From positions 95,015 to 159,014 of the forward strand of contig JAFZKP010000017.1 in assembly GCA_017553625.1 (NCBI GenBank): a stretch of DNA of 64,000 nt, given 5' to 3'. Made by a program: the position numbers and the translations under genes. Shown piece after piece: positions 35,043 to 43,603 of the stretch. Position 1 is the first letter of the stretch; the number at the start of each line of letters is the position of its first letter. The notes below the pieces were generated by a model, which searched no databases, was not told the origin of the DNA, and saw nothing but the letters and a program-made list of their open reading frames with translations. The DNA is from Bacteroidales bacterium (GTDB taxonomy: Bacteria > Bacteroidota > Bacteroidia > Bacteroidales > F082).

Positions 35043-37105
35043 TTCTCAAGCAAATCTATCATAAAAGCATATTCCATCGCCACCTCGTGATAAGGCTCGA
35101 ACCTCCCCGACGCTCCGCCATGACCGAAATCCATCTCAGTGCGCAGGTACAATGGGTTGTCGTCGGTCTTGAGTTCGCGCAGCTTCGCCACCCATTTCGC
35201 AGGCTCCCAATATTGCACCTGACTGTCGTGAAGCCCAGTGGTCACAAGCATTGCGGGATAATCCTTCGCCTCCACGTTGTCGTAAGGCGAGTACGATAGA
35301 ATATAATCGTAATACTCTTTCTCGTTCGGATTTCCCCATTCGTCGTATTCGCCCGTCGTGAGCGGAATGGTGTCGTCAAGCATTGTTGTCACGACATCGA
35401 CAAACGGCACCTGCGCGATGATGCCACGGAACAGCTGCGGTGCCATATTAGCCACTGCGCCCACAAGCAGTCCGCCCGCGCTCCCGCCCATGGCAAACAT
35501 CTTCTTACTGTTCGTAAATCCTTGTTTTACAAGATATTCCGCACAAGCGATAAAATCGGTAAACGTGTTTTTCTTTTTCAGTAGCTTGCCGTCCTCATAC
35601 CACCAGCGTCCCATCTCCTCGCCTCCGCGGATATGAGCTATCGCCCACACAAAGCCTCGGTTCAACAAGCTGAGACGCGCCGTCGAGAAATAAGCATCGA
35701 CGCTGTTGCCATACGAGCCGTAGCCGAATAAAACCAACGGATTATCTCCGTTTTTCACTAATCCTTTCTTGTAAACCAGCGAAATAGGTACTAAAACGCC
35801 GTCTTTGGCAGGTGCGTAAAGCCTCTCCGTGATATAATCGGAAGGCTCATATCCTCCAACGATCTCCTGCCGCTTCAGCAATTCCGCTGTTTTTTTCTCC
35901 ATATCATATTGATACACAGAGGCTGGCGTAGTCATTGAGGTATAAACGTATCTCACCTGATGTGTGTCGAACTCCGGATTTGCCGATGTCTCGACAGTGT
36001 AAGCCGGTTCTCCAAAGTTTATATAATAGTCAGTCTTGCCGTCATGCGACATAACTCTAAGATTCACAAGACCTTTCGAGCGTTCCTCCACGACCATGAA
36101 ATCAGCGAAAAGGTCGAAATCCTCAATCAAAACATCCTCACGATGCGCGATTACTTCTTCCCAGTTCTCTTTTTCGGTAGCGTTTACTGGTGTTCGCATC
36201 AGCTTGTAATTCTTAGCTCCGTCGGCATTGGTGAGCACATAAAAATAATCTTCATAATGACCGACACCATAAAGCAAGTCGTGCTGGCGTTTATGAAAAA
36301 CCTTAAACTCATCATTTGGATGGTCCGCGTCGATGAAACGTATCTCAGAAGTAAGCGTGCTTTCCAAAATTATCAGGATATATCTCTCTGATTTAGTTTT
36401 ACTTACGAAAGCGTAAAAAGTAGCATCGGCTTCATAATAAACCTCGACATCGTCTTTCGGGTCAGTACCGATTTCATGACGCATAATCCGGCATGAACGC
36501 AGCGACTCGTCCTTCACTGAATAGAAAATCGTCTTGTTGTCGTTGGCCCACACCATGTTTCCAGAAGTGTTTTCTATCACTTCCGTGAACATCTTACCGG
36601 TGGAAATCTCTTTGATGAAAATCTTATACTGACGGCGGCTTACCGTATCTATGCTATAGGCTATCAATGAGTTATCGGGGCTGATGCTGTAGCCGCCGAC
36701 ATCGAAAAAGGTGTAGCCTTTCGACATTTCGTAGCCGTCGAGAAGGATTTGCTCAACAACATGAGGTTCCTCGCTCGGCTTCGCCTCGCTCGGAATGACG
36801 ACGGGTTTTCTGCAGTACAGCGGATATTCCATTCCCTCCTCGTAGCGAGAATAATACCAATATCCTTTATGCTTTACCGGCACCGACATGTCATTCTGCT
36901 TGATTCTTCCCACAATTTCATCAAACAATTGTTTCTGTAGCGGCTCGGTATGCCTCATCATCTCTTCCTGATACTCATTTTCGGCTTTCAGATAATCCAA
37001 AACCTCAGGATTTTCACGCTCATTGAGCCAAAAATAGTTATCCACACGAGTATGACCGTGTATCGTCATCTCGTGCGGTACTTTCTTCAAAGAAGGTTTG
37101 TTCAT
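35039..37105 (-). CDS. S9A prolyl oligopeptidase / protease II
   Basis: A 688-residue serine peptidase cleaving short peptides after Pro or basic residues. An N-terminal beta-propeller is followed by the alpha/beta hydrolase domain with the nucleophile in MGGSAGGLLVGA (~residue 541), the Asp in TGLHDSQV (~624) and the His in FGHGGASGR (~661). No signal peptide is visible. A family D palindrome at 36763-36801 adds about 13 residues in frame (VIPSEAKPSEEPH, residues ~101-114) in the propeller. It is two bases after the TonB receptor stop and overlaps the amylase start by four bases. Confidence 0.92.
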   Translation of the reverse strand: MNKPSLKKVPHEMTIHGHTRVDNYFWLNERENPEVLDYLKAENEYQEEMMRHTEPLQKQLFDEIVGRIKQNDMSVPVKHKGYWYYSRYEEGMEYPLYCRKPVVIPSEAKPSEEPHVVEQILLDGYEMSKGYTFFDVGGYSISPDNSLIAYSIDTVSRRQYKIFIKEISTGKMFTEVIENTSGNMVWANDNKTIFYSVKDESLRSCRIMRHEIGTDPKDDVEVYYEADATFYAFVSKTKSERYILIILESTLTSEIRFIDADHPNDEFKVFHKRQHDLLYGVGHYEDYFYVLTNADGAKNYKLMRTPVNATEKENWEEVIAHREDVLIEDFDLFADFMVVEERSKGLVNLRVMSHDGKTDYYINFGEPAYTVETSANPEFDTHQVRYVYTSMTTPASVYQYDMEKKTAELLKRQEIVGGYEPSDYITERLYAPAKDGVLVPISLVYKKGLVKNGDNPLVLFGYGSYGNSVDAYFSTARLSLLNRGFVWAIAHIRGGEEMGRWWYEDGKLLKKKNTFTDFIACAEYLVKQGFTNSKKMFAMGGSAGGLLVGAVANMAPQLFRGIIAQVPFVDVVTTMLDDTIPLTTGEYDEWGNPNEKEYYDYILSYSPYDNVEAKDYPAMLVTTGLHDSQVQYWEPAKWVAKLRELKTDDNPLYLRTEMDFGHGGASGRFEPYHEVAMEYAFMIDLLEK
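36763..36801. repeat. Family D palindrome inside the S9 peptidase gene
   Basis: GAGGTTCCTCGCTCGGCTTCG followed by CCTCGCTCGGAATGACGACGG is longer than other family D copies, with an extended CGAGG/CCTCG stem. The reading frame is kept. Confidence 0.88.
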
Positions 37106-37107
37106 AA

Positions 37108-39447
37108 TTAGAATGTTAGAGTCAATCCCAAACTCGGCATCAGCGGAAGCTGATAAATCTCTTCGTTCGTGATTATGTCAACATAAAAGATATTGCTTCT
37201 GTTATAGACGTTTGTGACGCTGAAATCTGCTTCAAGGACCATGTTTTCACCAAACCAGAACTTACGTTTCACATCAAGGTCAAGTCGATGATACATAGGC
37301 AATTGTCCTTTATTCAACTCGCCGTAAATGATGCCAAGCTCGCCATTGACACCGATTATGCTGAGGTCCATATTCTCCATCTGGTAGCCCTCGTAGAATC
37401 CGCTGACCTGGGTGAACGGGAAGCCTGAACCAAGATTCCAACGTCCGCTGAACTCCCATTGTTTTCTGGCGCCTCCAGTGTATGTCACGATGACATTCAC
37501 ATTATGACGGCGGTCATAGTGGGTGCGGTAATTGACAAGATTTCTTGCTGAATTCTCAAAATTCTTGTTGACGTAAGCCAAAGAATATGCAGCCCACACA
37601 TACCATCTCAAGAAATCATATTTCACTGAGAAATCGATACCGTAAGCCTTGCCGTTTTCAATCATGAAGTCACGCCATTCAATCTCAGAGACATCATCAG
37701 GATGGTTTGTCTCAGGATAAAGCTGGTTGCGGTTCATGCTTGTAAGTTGTTTGAAATCCTTGTAATAAGCCTCGACATTCAAAGTGACATTGTCAAGAAC
37801 GTCAAACTCTGTTCCGACGATGTAATGGTTGGCTTTCTGCAACTTCGTATCAACTTCCTTGCCGTTGAATTTCTTTGGGATGTTGTCCTGTCCCGAAAGG
37901 AATCCGTAGAACAAGTTCACCACGTCGCGGTCGCTGTTGGCGGCGATGAGGTTTTGCGAATACATACCGGCAGCGGCTTTCAGGCGGAACCAGTCATTAA
38001 CATTGTATTTGACAGCGATACGAGGCTCTGGAGAAACCTCAGCCAGAGAAGCATACCACTGGATACGCATGCTCGGCTCGATGATGAGCTTGTCGAGTTG
38101 CCATTTGTATTTGATGAAAGCTCCAAGCTCCGTGGTGTTTTCCGTCTGGTTGATTCTGATGCCGTTAGACTTTGTGTAGTCGAAAACGGTTTTAAAACCA
38201 AGAAGCTCAACACCATATTTCAAGGTGTTTTTTCCAAGGAAATATGAGAAAGTGAAACCCGCGTTGAAGCCGTCGATAGAGCTCGACCTTCCCGGATTGT
38301 TGGCTTCCGAAAGATTGGCTTCATATTTCGAATAAGCCACATTACCTTCAATAAGTACCGGTGATTTTCCAGGAATGAGAACGAAGTTGGAGCCTCCTCC
38401 ATACGATTTCCAGCTGAAATCGGAAATCGACTTATAGTTGTTAACCTGATCGTTGAAGTTGAATCCGAAAAGGTTAATCTTGCTGCCATTAGGAGCATTC
38501 ATTGACACTTTTCCATAAACATCCTGGAAGTTATAAGGCAGTATCTCATTGTTTAGAAACGATTTATAAACCGTCTGGCTTGTCTGTTCAAGATACGAGT
38601 TCTTTGCCGACAACACGAAAGAGACTGTCATGTCGTTGTCATTCTTGGCTTTTTTGAGAGGACCTTCCACCATCACCTTGGCGCCGAAGGTTGAGCCTCC
38701 GATTTTGCCAGAGATGCGTTTCTTGTTACCGTCGCGGGTGGTGATGTCCATTATTGATGAGACTCTTCCACCGTATTCAGCGCCGAAGCCGCCGGTAAAC
38801 ACCTCGGCATTTCTTATGATGTCGGTGTCAAAAACAGAGAACAATCCGATGCTGTGGAACGGGTTATACACTATCATACCGTCGAGGAGCACCTTGTTTT
38901 GTATCGGCGCGCCGCCACGGATATAGAGCTGACCACCCTGGTCGCCGGTAAACACCACGCCCGGGATGACCTGCAGATACTGCGCCAGGTCAGCCTGACC
39001 GCCCACCGAAGGGATCTTGGTGATGGTCTTAGGGGTGATATTCACAACAGAGGTCTTGGTCTCAGTCCTTGCCTCAATCTTGTCAGCGGTGATATTGACA
39101 GCCTGAAGCTGAATAGCGGCTTCCACAAGGCTGTATTTCTTGTTTACAATCTGATTTCCTATCAGGTTAATAAGATCGGAGATGGTGTCGTAGCCCATCA
39201 TCGTCACCAAAAGGGTGTAGTTTCCGTCAGGGATTCGCGTGATGCTGAAATATCCGTTGATATCTGTCGTGGAGCCGAGAGTCGTACCTTTCAGATAGAC
39301 GTTGGCGAACATCACCGGCTCGCCGTTCGACTTCTCATACACAAAACCTTTAATCGAATTGTCGCCCTGGGCGAAGACGACAAAGCTGGTCATCAGCATG
39401 AAAACCAGCAGGAATATATTCTTTGTTTTAGTCGTAACAAGCTTCAT
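37108..39447 (-). CDS. TonB-dependent receptor with carboxypeptidase-like N-domain
   Basis: A 779-residue outer-membrane receptor. After the signal (MKLVTTKTKNIFLLVFMLMTS..., VFAQ) residues ~27-110 are a CarboxypepD_reg-like domain (IKGFVYEKSNGEPVMFANV, STTDINGYFSI). The plug follows (QYLQVIPGVVFTGDQGGQLYIRGG, AEYGGRVSSIMDITTRDG) and then the barrel, ending LGLTLTF. No SusD partner is present, so a small ligand is likely. A TTG two codons upstream is possible, but the ATG at 39447 is preferred. It heads a unit with the S9 peptidase, amylase and glgB. Confidence 0.9.
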   Translation of the reverse strand: MKLVTTKTKNIFLLVFMLMTSFVVFAQGDNSIKGFVYEKSNGEPVMFANVYLKGTTLGSTTDINGYFSITRIPDGNYTLLVTMMGYDTISDLINLIGNQIVNKKYSLVEAAIQLQAVNITADKIEARTETKTSVVNITPKTITKIPSVGGQADLAQYLQVIPGVVFTGDQGGQLYIRGGAPIQNKVLLDGMIVYNPFHSIGLFSVFDTDIIRNAEVFTGGFGAEYGGRVSSIMDITTRDGNKKRISGKIGGSTFGAKVMVEGPLKKAKNDNDMTVSFVLSAKNSYLEQTSQTVYKSFLNNEILPYNFQDVYGKVSMNAPNGSKINLFGFNFNDQVNNYKSISDFSWKSYGGGSNFVLIPGKSPVLIEGNVAYSKYEANLSEANNPGRSSSIDGFNAGFTFSYFLGKNTLKYGVELLGFKTVFDYTKSNGIRINQTENTTELGAFIKYKWQLDKLIIEPSMRIQWYASLAEVSPEPRIAVKYNVNDWFRLKAAAGMYSQNLIAANSDRDVVNLFYGFLSGQDNIPKKFNGKEVDTKLQKANHYIVGTEFDVLDNVTLNVEAYYKDFKQLTSMNRNQLYPETNHPDDVSEIEWRDFMIENGKAYGIDFSVKYDFLRWYVWAAYSLAYVNKNFENSARNLVNYRTHYDRRHNVNVIVTYTGGARKQWEFSGRWNLGSGFPFTQVSGFYEGYQMENMDLSIIGVNGELGIIYGELNKGQLPMYHRLDLDVKRKFWFGENMVLEADFSVTNVYNRSNIFYVDIITNEEIYQLPLMPSLGLTLTF

Positions 39448-39484
39448 TTTCAAGCAGTTTTAAACAATTATCTTAAAAAACGTG

Positions 39485-39514
39485 CAAAGATAATGAAATT
39501 TTTATTACGACCAA
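39485..39514 (-). promoter_or_regulatory. Promoter of the receptor-peptidase-amylase-glgB unit (TTG-N19-TATCTTTG)
   Basis: On the minus strand TTG (39512-39514) and TATCTTTG (39485-39492) are 19 bases apart. The receptor ATG lies 37 bases downstream. Confidence 0.75.
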
Positions 39515-39531
39515 AACAAATTAATAAGATT

Positions 39532-40431
39532 TTACGCTTCTTTTGCCTGTTTTATCAGCTCCAATTCCTTGTCGGAAAAATGGTTTGGAAGCATGATTTG
39601 GACTTTGAGCAGCAATGCGCCGCTGCCCTCCTTGCCGTAGTGAGGCATGCCGAGGCCTTTCAGTCGCAGCATGCTGTTGTTTTGCGTCTGCGGTTTTATC
39701 GGCACGCTGACGTTGCCTTTCATGGTGTCGATTTCTATTTTTCCGCCGAGTATTGCGGTGTAGACATCGATATTGACATTACGTATGAGGTCGTCGCCAT
39801 CACGTTGATACACTGGGTCTTGCAAGACGTTTATCTTCAACAGAAGGTCGCCGTTCTCGCCCCCGTTGACACCAGGGTTGCCCTTGCCTTTGACACGCAG
39901 CGTCTGACCGTCTTTCACGCCAGGTTTGATGCTGATTTTTATTGTGTCGCCGCCCACTTTAAACACTCTTTGCGAGCCGAAATACGCTTCCCGCAGCGTC
40001 ATGTCGATGGAGGCGCTTAGGTCCTTGCCTTTCATCGCCCTTGTGCGTGAGCGGCTACCGCCGAACCCGCCGATATTGCTGAAGTCGAATCCAGACCCTT
40101 GACCGCCAAAGAACATGTCGAAGAAGTCGGAGAAGCCGCTGCCACCGAAGCCCTGGAATCCCTCAAAGCCCTGGAATCCATCGCCGCCGTAGCCCATGTT
40201 CTCGTACTGCTTCCAGTTGGCACCAAGCTCGTCGTATTTCTTACGCGACTCCTCGTTGCCGAGCACCTGATAAGCCTCCGAAATCTCCTTGAATTTCTCT
40301 TCCGCCGCCTTGTCACCCGGATTCTTGTCAGGATGATATTTCACGGCAAGCTTACGATACGCTTTCTTGATTTCGTCCTGCTTTGCAGAACGATCAACAC
40401 CTAAAACTTTGTAATAATCTTTATATTCCAT
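39532..40431 (-). CDS. cbpA: DnaJ-like co-chaperone CbpA
   Basis: A 299-residue J-domain protein. The J domain covers residues 1-70 with the HPD triad in YHPDKNPG, needed to stimulate DnaK. A Gly/Phe-rich stretch ([18 protein letters not shown]) follows, then two DnaJ C-terminal beta domains without the zinc-finger CxxCxGxG repeats, which makes it CbpA-type rather than DnaJ. The start [12 protein letters not shown] is the usual one. A family A palindrome lies just upstream. Confidence 0.92.
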   Translation of the reverse strand: MEYKDYYKVLGVDRSAKQDEIKKAYRKLAVKYHPDKNPGDKAAEEKFKEISEAYQVLGNEESRKKYDELGANWKQYENMGYGGDGFQGFEGFQGFGGSGFSDFFDMFFGGQGSGFDFSNIGGFGGSRSRTRAMKGKDLSASIDMTLREAYFGSQRVFKVGGDTIKISIKPGVKDGQTLRVKGKGNPGVNGGENGDLLLKINVLQDPVYQRDGDDLIRNVNIDVYTAILGGKIEIDTMKGNVSVPIKPQTQNNSMLRLKGLGMPHYGKEGSGALLLKVQIMLPNHFSDKELELIKQAKEA

Positions 40432-40460
40432 AATGCAATTTTTTGTTTAAATATATCAAA

Positions 40461-40484
40461 AGAGACGCGATAAATCGCGTCTGT
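40461..40484. repeat. Family A palindrome upstream of cbpA
   Basis: AGAGACGCGAT-AA-ATCGCGTCTGT gives a perfect nine-base stem. It lies in the 84-base gap between the LiaF-like gene and cbpA. Confidence 0.8.
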
Positions 40485-40515
40485 AAAAGAAAATTTATAT
40501 TGTTTTTTAAAAAAA

Positions 40516-40854
40516 TCAGTCGTCATCAACATCGTCGTCATCGTCGAAGATGATTCTCGAATGCGTTTTCGTTTTTAACTCAACTTTTTTAACCACTGTC
40601 GTGCCATCTGCTTTCTGCTGGTAGGCGACAATGCCGACCGCCAACAGCACCAGTGTTACCACCAACTTAATCCATCTGTTGATAGGCATGATGCACACTC
40701 CAATGATTATCAGCAGCAAAGGCCACATTTCCGTTAGCACATGCCAGTCGATTTCAAAATCGAAGAATGTCACCATCAGAGCTACAACGCCAATGAGAAT
40801 CAAAGTCACGCCATTGACGAAGCCGTCGTTTTTCTTTTTTTCCTCGTTATTCAT
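40516..40854 (-). CDS. LiaI/LiaF-like membrane protein
   Basis: A 112-residue protein starting MNNEEKKKNDGF with three predicted transmembrane segments (FVNGVTLILIGVVALMVTFF, WPLLLIIIGVCIMPI, LVVTLVLLAVGIVAY) and a highly acidic tail ending in Asp repeats. It matches the LiaI/LiaF transmembrane module found with PspC proteins in envelope-stress systems. A longer frame begins 13 codons upstream but lacks a plausible start context. The ATG overlaps the end of the pspC-like gene by eight bases (ATGAATAA). Confidence 0.78.
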   Translation of the reverse strand: MNNEEKKKNDGFVNGVTLILIGVVALMVTFFDFEIDWHVLTEMWPLLLIIIGVCIMPINRWIKLVVTLVLLAVGIVAYQQKADGTTVVKKVELKTKTHSRIIFDDDDDVDDD

Positions 40855-41284
40855 TTTTATTGTTTTTTTGACTGTTAATAAGAACAACAACACCTATAAT
40901 AATAAGTATAACAGGCCATGTTTTCCAAATCCATGCTATCGGCGTGAAGTTGTTGACCAGAGCCACCAAGCCTATGAAAATCAGTATCAAGCCGGCAATC
41001 ATGGCGCCGCTCAAGGGTTTCCTCTCCGCTTTTTCCTCTTTCGGCGTTATGTCGATTGTTTCGCCATAGCTTCTCTCGTTGCTTCCGTGTCCGAGGATGT
41101 TTTCTTCAGGCACCACAATCCAGAGAATCACATACATCCAGAATCCGAAGCTGCCGCACATTGCTGCCACGACGAAAAGCACACGCATCAACGCGATGTC
41201 GATGTTAAAATACGACGCCATACCGGCGCAAACACCAGCAATCACGCGGTTGCTGCGGGAACGTTCAAGTCTTTTGTTTTCCAT
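40847..41284 (-). CDS. PspC-domain envelope-stress membrane protein
   Basis: A 145-residue protein starting MENKRLERSRSNRVIAGVCAG. PspC domain at residues 1-~60 (VIAGVCAGMASYFNIDIALMRVLFV, GFWMYVILWIVVPE), then a linker and two transmembrane segments of LiaF type (GAMIAGLILIFIGLVALV, WPVILIIIGVVVLI). It is probably an inner-membrane sensor or regulator of envelope stress with its overlapping partner. A much longer open frame upstream is produced by the family E repeat array and is rejected. Confidence 0.85.
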   Translation of the reverse strand: MENKRLERSRSNRVIAGVCAGMASYFNIDIALMRVLFVVAAMCGSFGFWMYVILWIVVPEENILGHGSNERSYGETIDITPKEEKAERKPLSGAMIAGLILIFIGLVALVNNFTPIAWIWKTWPVILIIIGVVVLINSQKNNKNE

Positions 41285-41406
41285 TGTCAATCTGTTTTTA
41301 ATACGACCATCAAAATCCATACCAAATCGGTATTTTCGATTATAGAACGAAATTTTTTCGGTTTTGCTGCATGACATTGTGAAAAAATGACAAAATGTCA
41401 TTTTTA
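41285..41406. other. Leader region upstream of the pspC-like gene
   Basis: No gene is seen. The stretch has several AT-rich tracts and a CCGATTTGG / CCAAATCGG palindrome at about 41324-41332 but no clear TAnnTTTG box. Confidence 0.4.
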
Positions 41407-41652
41407 AATGTGCAACCTTCGGTTGAATGTGTCGCGATGCGAAATGTGCAACCTTCGGCTGAATGTGTCGCAAAGCGAAATGTGCAGCCTTCGGCTGAAT
41501 GTGCCGCAAAGCGAAATGTGCAGCCTTCGGCTGAATGTGTCGCAAAGCGAAATGTGCAGCTTCGGCTGAATGTGTCGCAAAGCGAAATGTGCAGCCTTCG
41601 GCTGAATGTGTCGCAAAGCGAAATGTGCAGCCTTCGGCTGAATGTGGTTCGC
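41407..41652. repeat. Family E array: seven units of two alternating hairpins
   Basis: The array has a 36-bp period. Each unit is AATGTG + CAGCC-TTC-GGCTG hairpin + AATGTG + TCGC-AAA-GCGA hairpin. Early units carry paired changes (CAACC/GGTTG; TCGCGATGCGA), and one unit is 35 bases (a C missing). Since 36 is a multiple of three, both strands stay open over long stretches and produce false ORFs. It lies between the pspC-like gene and the acyltransferase gene. Confidence 0.92.
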
Positions 41653-41668
41653 TTCGATTGTTGGAAAG

Positions 41669-43450
41669 TTATGCTTTCCCAAATCTTTTATAGTAAGCAG
41701 GACGGTCTGCCTCTGGGATGTCTTTGAGCATCATGTCAAGCTCGTCTTTCGGGTAGTCGGTGAATTTCAACAGCAACAGTCCGTCGAGGGTGTCGTTGAA
41801 GTCAGGGTCGACGTTGAAGCACAAGAACTTAGAGTTGATTTTCAGGTATTTCTTAAACAAAGTCGGCATGCGGTAGTCGCCGTTGCTGAGCTTCATGATA
41901 TAACGGTCGAACTTATCGACTGTCTCCATGTTTTTCTCCATAAGCACCTGGATGTCACACTTGTTGAAGTTCGGCACGAACGGAGTTTTAGGATGGAACA
42001 GCTTCGTCATCTCCTCGTTGGTGTGTTTTGTGGTGACGTAATACACCATGAGGCTCTGGTAGAACTTAGGATACCAGCTGCTGATGCTCACCGGTCCGAT
42101 GAAATAATTCATCTTAGGATATCTCATGATTGTCTCCATCAGACCTTTAAGGAGAAGCATGAGAGGAAGTATATCCTTTTGATAATCAACGGAAACGAAT
42201 GAGCGTCCGAGTTCGATAGTCTCTTTGAGATAAGGCTCGAATTTCGGGTCGATATTGAACAGCGAGTCGACGTAGAAGCCGCGTGCGCCGTATTTCTCAT
42301 AAATCTCGTCGCCGATGCCTATACGGTATCCGCCGGCGATGGTCTGCTCCTTGGTGTCCCAAAGGATGAGATGTTTATAATAGGTGTCGTAGTTGTCGGT
42401 GTCGATGCTCTTACCGGTGCCCTCGCCTATTGCGCGGAACGCCTCTTCACGGCGGCGTCCCATCTCGTGCATCACGTGTGGGATGTCGTCATAATCAGCG
42501 AGATAGCACTCGAAGTCGGCGGTGGTGAACAGCAGCGACTTCTTGCGAATGGCGTTCAACTCGCGTGCCAACGACGATGCTCTGAACGGGGCGTCGATAG
42601 GGTCGGAGACGCGTGAGCGGAAACGTTTCTTCTCGTCGGTGATGTTAGCCTGAAGCGCGTAGCTCCGGTTTTTGAGATACGCCGCCAATGCTTCAGGTGT
42701 TTCATATTGCGCCACCTCGGCTGGAAGGATAGGCTTGCCTATCTTCATGATTATCTTCTTGTTGCGTTTGTTGAGAAGTTCTCTCACAAGACGCACGGTG
42801 GCGAGCATGGAATATATCTTTGCCCAGAAATAGAATTTATGGGAGTTGTTGCCGTCGAAATAAACCGGGATTACCGGCACATTAGTCTTCTGGATAATCT
42901 TTGCTATCGAAGGCGACCAGTCGATGTCTTCAGGGTAGCTATGACCGTGGTAACGCGCCACTTCGCCAGCTGGAAAGACGCCAAGTCCGTGTCCTTCTTT
43001 AAGTTGCAACAGAGAAGCCCTCATGCCGCCAGTGCTTCCGCCGAACTCAGGATTATTCTCGAAAGGGTTGACGGAGAAGAACACCTCTTTGAGATTCGGG
43101 ATGAACCCGAGGATGAAGTTAGCCATTATCTTGAAGTCGGGACGCACCTTTGCTACGGCGTCGTAAAGGATGATGCCTTCTATCGCGCCGAACGGATGAT
43201 TGCACACGAGCATGAACGGACCCTCCTTCGGGATGCAGTTCATCTCGTTTTCGTTGACATCATACGTGGTGTTATAACGGCGCAGCATATCCTCTGTAAA
43301 CTCCTTGTTTTTGAGGTCGGCAGAAGGAGAATACAGGCGGTTTATCTTACGGAATCCCATGATATTCAACGCCAAAGCCACGAGAGGCTTGGTCAGCGGG
43401 CTCCATTTGAAGTACCGTATAAGATCGTCACTTGTAATAAGCTTTTTCAT
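41669..43450 (-). CDS. Two-domain lipid acyltransferase (PlsC-like + OlsB/GNAT-like)
   Basis: A 593-residue fusion. The N-terminal half is a PlsC/LPLAT acyltransferase with CNHPFGAIEG (residues ~86-95), FPAGEVARY and VPVIPVYFDG motifs. The C-terminal half, from ~300, resembles OlsB/GlsB N-acyltransferases (FRAIGEGTGKSIDTDNYDTYYKHLILWD, ARGFYVDSLFNIDP, ELGRSFVSVDYQKDILPLMLLLKG). Such fusions (OlsF type) make acylated amino-acid lipids. The catalytic motif reads H-x5-E where GlsA reads H-x5-D. The start codon is the ATG at 43450; a GTG one codon upstream is possible. It is divergent from iorA. Confidence 0.85.
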   Translation of the reverse strand: MKKLITSDDLIRYFKWSPLTKPLVALALNIMGFRKINRLYSPSADLKNKEFTEDMLRRYNTTYDVNENEMNCIPKEGPFMLVCNHPFGAIEGIILYDAVAKVRPDFKIMANFILGFIPNLKEVFFSVNPFENNPEFGGSTGGMRASLLQLKEGHGLGVFPAGEVARYHGHSYPEDIDWSPSIAKIIQKTNVPVIPVYFDGNNSHKFYFWAKIYSMLATVRLVRELLNKRNKKIIMKIGKPILPAEVAQYETPEALAAYLKNRSYALQANITDEKKRFRSRVSDPIDAPFRASSLARELNAIRKKSLLFTTADFECYLADYDDIPHVMHEMGRRREEAFRAIGEGTGKSIDTDNYDTYYKHLILWDTKEQTIAGGYRIGIGDEIYEKYGARGFYVDSLFNIDPKFEPYLKETIELGRSFVSVDYQKDILPLMLLLKGLMETIMRYPKMNYFIGPVSISSWYPKFYQSLMVYYVTTKHTNEEMTKLFHPKTPFVPNFNKCDIQVLMEKNMETVDKFDRYIMKLSNGDYRMPTLFKKYLKINSKFLCFNVDPDFNDTLDGLLLLKFTDYPKDELDMMLKDIPEADRPAYYKRFGKA

Positions 43451-43467
43451 CACTTCCTTTTAAACTG

Positions 43468-43496
43468 CAAATATACACTTTTTTTGAATACGACAA
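43468..43496 (-). promoter_or_regulatory. Promoter of the two-domain acyltransferase (TTG-N18-TATATTTG)
   Basis: On the minus strand TTG (43494-43496) and TATATTTG (43468-43475) are 18 bases apart, 17 bases before the ATG. Confidence 0.65.
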
Positions 43497-43531
43497 GAAT
43501 ATTTTATTTTATTAAAAATAACGAAAGGGTG

Positions 43532-43561
43532 TTGCCATGTAAAAATTTTTTAATATATTTG
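43532..43561 (+). promoter_or_regulatory. Promoter of iorAB (TTG-N19-TATATTTG)
   Basis: TTG at 43532-43534 and TATATTTG at 43554-43561 are 19 bases apart, a full consensus match, 42 bases before the iorA ATG. Confidence 0.75.
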
Positions 43562-43603
43562 CCGAATATAATTTTTTGAATTTCAAACTAAAAATATATC
43601 ATA

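Noticed and set aside
38854-40020. 388-codon open frame on the plus strand
   Set aside because: It is the antisense of the TonB receptor, its promoter and cbpA; all these have strong family support.
41407-41652. CRISPR-like regular array
   Set aside because: Spacers are not unique: every unit is the same two hairpins. No cas genes are nearby.
41395-41727. Open frames on both strands across the AATGTG array (110 codons plus, 92 codons minus)
   Set aside because: They are produced by the 36-bp repeat, which has no stop codon in these frames. They have no start context and only repeat the same 12 residues.
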